Source of the DNA: Candidatus Bathyarchaeota archaeon
Lineage (GTDB): Archaea > Thermoproteota > Bathyarchaeia > Bathyarchaeales > Bathycorpusculaceae
Assembly: GCA_018396935.1 (NCBI GenBank)
Contig: JAGTRA010000012.1
Coordinates: forward strand, 1 to 11,256
Reading direction: 5' to 3'
Length of the DNA: 11,256 nt
Part shown: positions 6,189 through 11,256 of the stretch, in pieces
Layout: each line of letters opens with the position of its first letter
How positions within the stretch are numbered: the first letter of the stretch is position 1
Notes under the pieces: model-generated
What the model was told of the DNA's origin: nothing
Database searches by the model: none
Seen by the model: the letters and a program-made list of their open reading frames with translations, nothing else
Position numbers and translations under genes: made by a program

Positions 6189-6928
6189 ACAAACCATTTG
6201 AATTCTTCCCATTTCTTTTGTTTCTCTTGAGCTTTAACCCAGCCGAAAGATTCTAATATTTTTGAAATTTCTTCAGCGATTAAATCAAGCCCTGAAGAGG
6301 AAACATTTAACCCTAAAAACTTATTTAGAATGTTAATGGCGTAGCTGGCGGCTTTTGCATCTGGATATAAGCCAGGTGTTTCCACGAGGATGGAGAAGCC
6401 CTTAAAGCCTTTTAGGGCGCCAAGGGCTATGAGTATACCTGCAATCCCGAATATGTTTCCAACCATGACCTTTGTCCCAAGGCCTAAGGCCATGTTTAGC
6501 GTTTCAGGGTCGGATGCTGCACAGTAAACTTCTCGAACATCCTTAGGCTCCTCCTGTCTATACCCCCCAATAGTTATGATAAACTTGCATCCAAGCTCCT
6601 CAATGAGGCTTAGAACTTTCCCACATAATTCATATTGGCCGAAAGTTGTTAATGCTTGAGTATTTCCATACCATATAATTAAGTCTCTGCCACTACTATT
6701 TTTGTAGTAATAAAGCTCATTTATGGGGGTGCGGGGTTCACCAGTCTCCGTAGCTATCGCCAAGTCTTGAAAGGAAGCCGAGAAAATTCTCGCAAAACGT
6801 TGAGCTTTAAGCTCTTTTATCAGATGTAGAGCCGCTATGTTAGCTACGAAGCCTATCCCAGGAAGCCCCTCTATTAAAATTGGATCATTCAACAATGGTT
6901 TCTCTTCTACACTTATCGTGCATGCCAT
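6185..6928 (-). CDS. PAC2-family protein, proteasome assembly chaperone-like
   Basis: Archaeal PAC2-family proteins (PbaB-like, formerly DUF75) are related to eukaryotic proteasome assembly chaperones. The 247 residues show the family pattern: ILIEGLPGIGFVAN at about 17-30, an IWYGNTQ strand, a TIGGY strand-turn, a GNIFGIAGILIALG segment, and LVETPGLYPDAKAA. The small glycine-rich stretches are buried strands of the fold rather than membrane spans. The C-terminus is a charged helix ending in KWFV, which resembles the HbYX tail that docks such proteins onto the 20S alpha ring, with Phe in place of Tyr. The start is supported by a GAGGGG Shine-Dalgarno on the minus strand (6936-6941) 7 bp upstream. 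It is transcribed divergently from tgtA and convergently to the Lsm gene. Actual proteasome binding is inferred from the family only. Confidence 0.85.
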   Translation of the reverse strand: MACTISVEEKPLLNDPILIEGLPGIGFVANIAALHLIKELKAQRFARIFSASFQDLAIATETGEPRTPINELYYYKNSSGRDLIIWYGNTQALTTFGQYELCGKVLSLIEELGCKFIITIGGYRQEEPKDVREVYCAASDPETLNMALGLGTKVMVGNIFGIAGILIALGALKGFKGFSILVETPGLYPDAKAASYAINILNKFLGLNVSSSGLDLIAEEISKILESFGWVKAQEKQKKWEEFKWFV

Positions 6929-7027
6929 TGATTATCCCCTCTAGAGACTTACATACTACGCCATAAAGTTTGCCATGCTTAATGCTTTAGCTTATAAGTT
7001 TGAATTACCGACTTTTGTTTGATTTAA
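6929..7027. promoter_or_regulatory. Divergent promoter region between the PAC2 gene and tgtA
   Basis: This 99-bp region must serve both strands. The palindrome CTTATAAG (6991-6998) is a good TATA box in either direction. On the plus strand it sits about 33 bp before the tgtA ATG at 7028, which has no Shine-Dalgarno and so is probably leaderless. On the minus strand it would give the PAC2 gene a leader of about 40 nt containing GAGGGG. A second minus-strand candidate is the complement of 6962-6971 (reading AAACTTTATG), nearer to PAC2. Confidence 0.55.
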
Positions 7028-8647
7028 ATGAGCTACGAGGTTAGGGATAGAGATTTACTGGCAAGAATCGGCAGACTACACACTAAAAGTGGAACCATAG
7101 AGACTCCTTTACTTTTCCCCGTGGTAAACCCTACAATTCAACCTATACCTCCATCAGAGTTACGGGAGAAATTCGGATTTGAAGCATTAATAACAAATGC
7201 CTACATTTTGAGAAAGCGCTTTGGAGAGCAGCCTGCGAAAATGGGAATTCATGATTTCCTAAATTTTAATGGCGTGGTTATGACAGATTCCGGAGCCTAT
7301 CAGCTTCTTATCTATGGGGAGTTAGATGTCAAGCCTGAGGAGATAGTAGCCTACCAAGAGCAGATAAACGTGGACATAGCTACAATTCTAGATGTGCCAA
7401 CGGGGTGGAATGTTAAACGTAGCTACGCTGAAGAAACTGTTAACGAAACAATTAGGAGGGCTAAGGAGCTATTCAAAATTAAAACGAGGGATGACATTCT
7501 ATGGGTTGGCCCGATTCAAGGTGGAAAATTCACCGATTTAGTAGTGAAGTCAGCCCGAGAAATGGGTAAACTTCCATTTCAGATTCACGCGCTGGGGAGT
7601 CCAACTAAGGTTATGGAGAATTACCGCTTTGACGTCTTAGTGGATATGATAATGGCTGCTAAAATGAATATTCCACCGGATAGACCACTACATCTCTTTG
7701 GAGCCGGACACCCAATGATGTTCTCTTTAGCAGTAGCCCTTGGATGCGACTTCTTCGATTCAGCTTCCTACGCTTTATACGCGAAGGATGGACGCTATAT
7801 GACTGAAATGGGCACGGCTAGGTTGAATGAACTGGAGTATTTTCCATGCTCATGTCCAGCATGCAGTCGGAGCACTCCCGAAGACGTTAGGAGTATGACA
7901 AAAGTTGAGAGGGAGAGGTTCTTAGCGGAGCATAATCTTTACGCTTGCATATCAGAGATTAAACGGATTAAACAAGCCATAAGAGAGGGACGTTTATGGG
8001 AGCATTTAACAGCGAGAAGCTATGCGCATCCCTCATTACTTCAGGCTATTAAGAAATTAGATAAGTTTAAGGAGTTTATAGAGAGACATAGCCCAGTCTC
8101 TAAGCCTAGCGGCCTATTTTTCTATAGTGGCATAGATCTCGTGAGGCCAGAAGTTGTCCGCCACTGCATAAGGCTTAGGGAAAGATATACAAAGCCGCCT
8201 AAAGCTGAAATCCTCATACTAATCCCCCAGACTAGAGTTAAACCTCTCCATAAAACCAGCGAATTCAAGAAGCTTGAGAAAGCTATTAAAAAAGCCTTTA
8301 ATTCTTGGCCGGAAAACATTCATGTATGTGCCTATGATGCACCTTTCGGCGTAATCCCAATGGAGCTTGATGAAACCTACCCGCTTTCACAGCATGAAAC
8401 CACTTTCCCGCTGGATGCTGAAATAATAACATATGTAGCTCAGCAGTCAGCTGATTACGTGTATAGAATGGATTACAGGGTTGTAGTGTTATTGCATAGT
8501 CCTGAAGATTGGGGAGATGCTGTATTAAAGGCTATTGAGGAAAGGTGTAGGGTTAAGGGCATTAAGTTTAAATATTTCGAACTTAAGGATGATTGGGAAA
8601 AAATGGTTGCAAACTTCCTATCTGAACTGCTGGGCGGTAAATCTTGA
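7028..8647 (+). CDS. tgtA: Archaeosine tRNA-guanine transglycosylase (TgtA), no PUA domain seen
   Basis: TgtA exchanges guanine-15 in the tRNA D-loop for preQ0, the first step of archaeosine formation on tRNA. The catalytic TIM barrel spans about residues 1-330. TDSGAYQLL carries the active-site Asp87, ILDVPTGWN and GPIQGG form the base-binding pocket, and DFFDSASYALYAKD holds the nucleophile region (Asp244). The zinc site is C-S-C-P-A-C plus a later His (Cys274, Cys276, Cys279, His302). Residues about 355-520 match the ArcS/TGT-associated domain, with LVRPEVVRH, a KPLHKTSEF loop and the strand GVIPMELDETYP. The 539-residue protein ends WEKMVANFLSELLGGKS and shows no recognisable PUA domain, which many euryarchaeal TgtA proteins carry at the C-terminus. 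ATG 7028 is preceded by a TATA box but no Shine-Dalgarno, fitting leaderless translation. It heads a packed series of genes. Confidence 0.93.
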   Translation: MSYEVRDRDLLARIGRLHTKSGTIETPLLFPVVNPTIQPIPPSELREKFGFEALITNAYILRKRFGEQPAKMGIHDFLNFNGVVMTDSGAYQLLIYGELDVKPEEIVAYQEQINVDIATILDVPTGWNVKRSYAEETVNETIRRAKELFKIKTRDDILWVGPIQGGKFTDLVVKSAREMGKLPFQIHALGSPTKVMENYRFDVLVDMIMAAKMNIPPDRPLHLFGAGHPMMFSLAVALGCDFFDSASYALYAKDGRYMTEMGTARLNELEYFPCSCPACSRSTPEDVRSMTKVERERFLAEHNLYACISEIKRIKQAIREGRLWEHLTARSYAHPSLLQAIKKLDKFKEFIERHSPVSKPSGLFFYSGIDLVRPEVVRHCIRLRERYTKPPKAEILILIPQTRVKPLHKTSEFKKLEKAIKKAFNSWPENIHVCAYDAPFGVIPMELDETYPLSQHETTFPLDAEIITYVAQQSADYVYRMDYRVVVLLHSPEDWGDAVLKAIEERCRVKGIKFKYFELKDDWEKMVANFLSELLGGKS

Positions 8648-9249
8648 TTCGTGCTGATCTACATATCCACACGATATTTTCAAATGATTCCTCAATACAT
8701 CCTAAAATTTTAGTGGAACAACTCATAGCCCACCCATACATTAACGCGATTGCCGTAACAGATCATAACACTGGAAAGGGCTACTATAAAGTTAGGGAGT
8801 TAGCTACAGCGTATCCAGACGTTTTGATAATTCCAGGTATTGAAGTAAGCACGGTGCACGGCGACATCTTGCTATTGGGATCTGCGGAAGTTCCTCCAGA
8901 ACCCTGGACGATAGAAAACATTTTAGACTTCGCAAAAGAAGTTGGATGCTTAGCTATAGCAGCCCATCCATATAGGCAATTTGGCCTCGGGGATTTAGTG
9001 CGCAACTATAAGTTTGACGCAATTGAAACCCTTAACGGTGGAAGTTCACCGCAATCCAATGCTATGGCTGGGGAATTAGCAAAATCCATGGGGTTGCCTG
9101 GAGTTGCTGGAAGCGACGCCCATAGCCCGCAGGAATTATGGACTGCATACACTGAGGTTCAAGCATCAATGGACTTGGATGAGGTGTTAAGAGCTATTAA
9201 AATGGGAAAAACTAGAACTTTAATAGCAAAAAATTCAATACATTTTTAA
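8644..9249 (+). CDS. PHP-domain metal-dependent phosphoesterase
   Basis: PHP proteins are TIM-barrel metallophosphoesterases; members hydrolyse nucleoside phosphates, small oligonucleotides or sugar phosphates, and the substrate cannot be read here. The 201 residues contain the complete metal-binding set: HIH with His7 and His9, TDHN with Asp40 and His41, PGIEVS with Glu67, His72 of VHGD, AAHPY with His108, and the closing GSDAH with Asp158 and His160. The whole protein is one PHP domain, with no polymerase or histidinol phosphatase extension. The start is TTG at 8644, overlapping the tgtA stop (TTGA, 4 bp) and preceded by GGGCGGT at 8632-8638. No ATG or GTG near the conserved N-terminus would serve. 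The coupling to tgtA suggests a role in RNA or nucleotide metabolism, but that is inference from context alone. Confidence 0.87.
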   Translation: MIRADLHIHTIFSNDSSIHPKILVEQLIAHPYINAIAVTDHNTGKGYYKVRELATAYPDVLIIPGIEVSTVHGDILLLGSAEVPPEPWTIENILDFAKEVGCLAIAAHPYRQFGLGDLVRNYKFDAIETLNGGSSPQSNAMAGELAKSMGLPGVAGSDAHSPQELWTAYTEVQASMDLDEVLRAIKMGKTRTLIAKNSIHF

Positions 9250-9291
9250 AATACTAGAGAGAATCATTAATGCAATGATGGATGAAAAGAT

Positions 9292-10554
9292 ATGGGTGTT
9301 CAAATAAAATTTCTCGGCGGAACCCGAGAAGTTGGAAGGGTAGCTATACTGGTTGGAACCGAGAAAACGCGGGTTTTGCTAGATTACGGTGTGATGCTTA
9401 ATCATGAGCCTGGATTCCCCATACATGTTTCTCCAAAAGATGTAGACGCCATAATCCTAGGCCACGGTCACTTAGACCATTCGGGGGCCATCCCGATATT
9501 TTATATCCATGGTAGAATTCCCACCTACACGAGTGCATTAACAGCTGAATTAAGTCAATTGCTTATCTCAGACTTTATTCACCTTTCAAGTTACTATCTA
9601 CCCTATGAGTACCTTGAATTGAAGGCTATGATGAAGAATATTAAGCCTCTTAATTATGGTGTTAAGCAGGAAATTGGCGACATGACGATTCAGCTTTTAA
9701 ATGCAGGACATATTCCAGGCAGCGCCCATGTCCTTATTGAAGCTGAGGGAAAGAGGATCTTATACACGGGAGACTTTAACATTGTAGAAACTAGGCTTCT
9801 AGAAGGATCAAGTATGAATTATGGTGAATTAGATGCTGTAATAATGGAGAGCACATACGCCAATGAGGATCATACTGAAAGAAAGCAGCTTGAGAAGAAA
9901 TTCGTGGAAGCTGTCACAGAGGTTGTTGAAAATGGTGGAACTGTTTTAGTGCCTGCTTTTAGCATAGGCAGAGCTCAGGAGATAGCATGTGTATTAGCAG
10001 CTCACCATTTTGAGTACCCCGTTTACTTAGATGGGATGGCTAGGGAGGCTAGCAGGGTGATGATGAATTATCCTCAATTCCTCAGGGATCCAAAGCTATT
10101 TATGGACGCCATACACATGACCCATTGGATTGAGGGGTGGCGGGACCGTAGAAAGGCAACTAAAAAACCAGGCGTGATTATTTCTCCAGCTGGAATGCTT
10201 AAGGGCGGACCAGCAGCCTTTTATGTTTCAAAAATTGGAAAGAAATCACAGAATGCCATATTTCTAGTTAGCTACCAGATTCCGGGAACCCCGGGCAGGG
10301 AGCTCCTAGATAAGGGAGTATGCGTTATTGATGGGAAGGTTAGAAAGGTTAAGGCAAAAGTGGAGCACTTCGATTTCTCTTCACATTGTGGAGCTAGTGA
10401 ATTAAGGGAAGCTGTAAAGAGAGTGAAGGGAAATGCTAGATTCTTCGTAATTCACGGGGCGAATGGAAACTGTGAACTTCTAGCTGATTGGATAAATAAA
10501 GAAGCAGGCTTTGAAGCTGTAGCCCCGGAGGCAGGGGATACCTTTACTATTTAG
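9292..10554 (+). CDS. Beta-CASP metallo-beta-lactamase ribonuclease, aCPSF2-like
   Basis: This protein is related to the eukaryotic cleavage factor CPSF73 and is predicted to cut or trim RNA with a two-zinc centre in the cytoplasm. The lactamase motifs are complete: LLDYG (Asp31); HGHLDH (His58, His60, Asp62, His63); GHIPGSAH (His140, His146); and TGDFN (Asp161). The beta-CASP cap supplies motif A in MESTY (Glu186), motif B in FSSHCG (His365) and motif C in VIHGA (His388). At 420 residues it has no N-terminal KH domains, which separates it from aCPSF1. HLDHSG favours the CPSF2-like group over archaeal RNase J, which usually has HEDHIG. ATG 9292 is the first possible start, since TGA precedes it in frame at 9283-9285. 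It lies 42 bp after the PHP gene and 9 bp before amzA, so co-transcription is likely. Confidence 0.9.
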   Translation: MGVQIKFLGGTREVGRVAILVGTEKTRVLLDYGVMLNHEPGFPIHVSPKDVDAIILGHGHLDHSGAIPIFYIHGRIPTYTSALTAELSQLLISDFIHLSSYYLPYEYLELKAMMKNIKPLNYGVKQEIGDMTIQLLNAGHIPGSAHVLIEAEGKRILYTGDFNIVETRLLEGSSMNYGELDAVIMESTYANEDHTERKQLEKKFVEAVTEVVENGGTVLVPAFSIGRAQEIACVLAAHHFEYPVYLDGMAREASRVMMNYPQFLRDPKLFMDAIHMTHWIEGWRDRRKATKKPGVIISPAGMLKGGPAAFYVSKIGKKSQNAIFLVSYQIPGTPGRELLDKGVCVIDGKVRKVKAKVEHFDFSSHCGASELREAVKRVKGNARFFVIHGANGNCELLADWINKEAGFEAVAPEAGDTFTI

Positions 10555-10563
10555 TGTAAAGCA

Positions 10564-11130
10564 ATGAAGATAGGCATATTGCGTATAGGACCCGTAGATC
10601 ACAAAGTCCTAGAAAGTCTAAGGGAGAATATTAAAACAGTATTTCCGCGAACAGGATGCGACATACTACCGGATACATTACCATTAGCAAGGGATGCTTT
10701 AAACCGTCAAAGGGGGCAATATCGATCAGATATTTTACTAGCTACCATAAGCATCTATGCAGGTAAGATGAGGGGTATTGATAGGGTTTTAGGGGTGACA
10801 GAGGTTGACATCTTCGTTCCAGGTTTAAATTTTGTTTTTGGACAGGCTGAATGCCCTGGAAAGGCTGCCGTCATATCGCTTTATAGGCTTAGACCAGAGT
10901 TTTACGGTGAGACATCAGATTTTAAACTTTTAATGGATAGATGTTTAAAAGAGGCTATCCATGAACTCGGCCACACTATTGGGCTTGGGCACTGTAATAA
11001 CCCCTTTTGCGTCATGTATTTCTCCAACTCAATCCTTGACACAGATAGGAAGAAAAGCGTATTTTGCGACAAGTGCCAATTGAGGGTTCTGAATTTTCTG
11101 GAGGCTGAAATTGATAATGAGCAAATTTAA
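10564..11130 (+). CDS. amzA: Archaemetzincin, zinc metalloprotease
   Basis: Archaemetzincin is a small cytoplasmic zinc protease of the metzincin clan (peptidase family M54); its natural substrate is not known. The 188-residue protein has the extended zinc-binding motif HELGHTIGLGHC, with His133, Glu134, His137 and His143. The family-specific second metal site follows: Cys144 and Cys149 in HCNNPFC, then Cys168 and Cys171 in CDKC. Met151 in the segment CVMYFSNS is the Met-turn residue that defines metzincins. The N-terminal half is the usual alpha/beta region (ILRIGPVD, then GVTEVDIFVPG). All residues expected for activity are present and the length is typical. The ATG lies 9 bp after the stop of the nuclease gene. 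There is no signal peptide. The next gene starts inside its 3' end, so translation of the two may be coupled. Confidence 0.93.
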   Translation: MKIGILRIGPVDHKVLESLRENIKTVFPRTGCDILPDTLPLARDALNRQRGQYRSDILLATISIYAGKMRGIDRVLGVTEVDIFVPGLNFVFGQAECPGKAAVISLYRLRPEFYGETSDFKLLMDRCLKEAIHELGHTIGLGHCNNPFCVMYFSNSILDTDRKKSVFCDKCQLRVLNFLEAEIDNEQI

Positions 11131-11256
11131 AGCCAGAATTATTCATTTAACGCCTATATTAACCAGCTTAATCTTTGGTTTTATATGCTCGTTTATCCTC
11201 CTCGAGTCATCCCTTAGGCTTCATAGTGTAACACCCTTCCCTGAAAGCCCTGAAGG
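11117..11256 (+). CDS. N-terminal part of a predicted membrane protein (3' end outside window)
   Basis: An ATG at 11117 opens a frame with no stop up to the window edge, giving the first 46 residues. It begins MSKFKARIIHLTP with basic residues, followed by the hydrophobic segment ILTSLIFGFICSFILL, then SSLRLHSVTPFPESPE. A short positive N-terminus followed by a hydrophobic helix indicates a membrane anchor or first transmembrane span. The family cannot be identified from so little sequence. GGAGG at 11100-11104 lies 12 bp upstream and may act as ribosome binding site. The start overlaps the 3' end of amzA by 14 bp in another frame, which suggests it is the next gene of the same operon. Confidence 0.6.
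   Translation, partial: MSKFKARIIHLTPILTSLIFGFICSFILLESSLRLHSVTPFPESPE

Noticed and set aside
9271-9285. ATGATGGATGA as a C/D-box guide RNA start in the gap before the nuclease gene
   Set aside because: The gap is only 42 bp, and no matching D, C' or D' boxes were found at the right spacing.
11079-11110. Termination of the operon after archaemetzincin
   Set aside because: There is no T-tract after its stop, and a new open frame already begins within its 3' end.

Overview
The window looks like chromosomal DNA of an archaeon, most probably a Thermoproteota-side lineage such as Bathyarchaeia; that placement is inferred from gene content and was not tested by phylogeny. The archaeal markers are an archaeosine-type tRNA-guanine transglycosylase, an Sm-like protein with a C-terminal extension, a PAC2-family protein, a short CPSF2-type beta-CASP nuclease, an archaemetzincin and an archaeal-type glmM/glmU pair. 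Promoters look archaeal (TATA boxes about 25-35 bp before leaderless or short-leader starts), and TTG starts are used where the context supports them. Base composition is moderately AT-rich, with frequent AGA/AGG and ATA codons.

Layout. Positions 2-154 hold the 3' end of an unidentified gene. A GT-B glycosyltransferase follows at 195-1553 and ends at a T-tract. Positions 1554-2231 form a long AT-rich gap with no convincing gene; it contains one weak, stop-interrupted reading frame. A coiled-coil protein of unknown function lies at 2232-2930. Then come glmM (start reassigned to 3041) and glmU, overlapping by 4 bp, which together make UDP-N-acetylhexosamine precursors. An SmAP-type Lsm gene at 5766-6188 has a strong Shine-Dalgarno and a TTG start. 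It converges on, and overlaps by 4 bp, a PAC2-family gene on the minus strand (6185-6928).

A 99-bp divergent promoter region with a palindromic TATA box separates PAC2 from a tightly packed plus-strand gene series. That series is tgtA without a recognisable PUA domain, a PHP-domain phosphoesterase joined to it by a TTGA overlap, a beta-CASP metallo-beta-lactamase nuclease, archaemetzincin, and the start of a membrane protein that runs off the window.

Functional themes. The left half suits cell-surface or glycoconjugate synthesis (glycosyltransferase plus UDP-GlcNAc supply). The right half is mainly RNA metabolism (Lsm, TgtA, CPSF2-like nuclease) with protein quality control (PAC2-type chaperone, archaemetzincin). 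No mobile element, CRISPR array, tRNA or rRNA was found. Nothing here clearly constitutes a new defence or mobile system. The points most worth a second look are the PUA-less TgtA coupled to a PHP enzyme, the 678-bp gap, the unrecognised coiled-coil protein and the C-terminal tail of the PAC2 protein.
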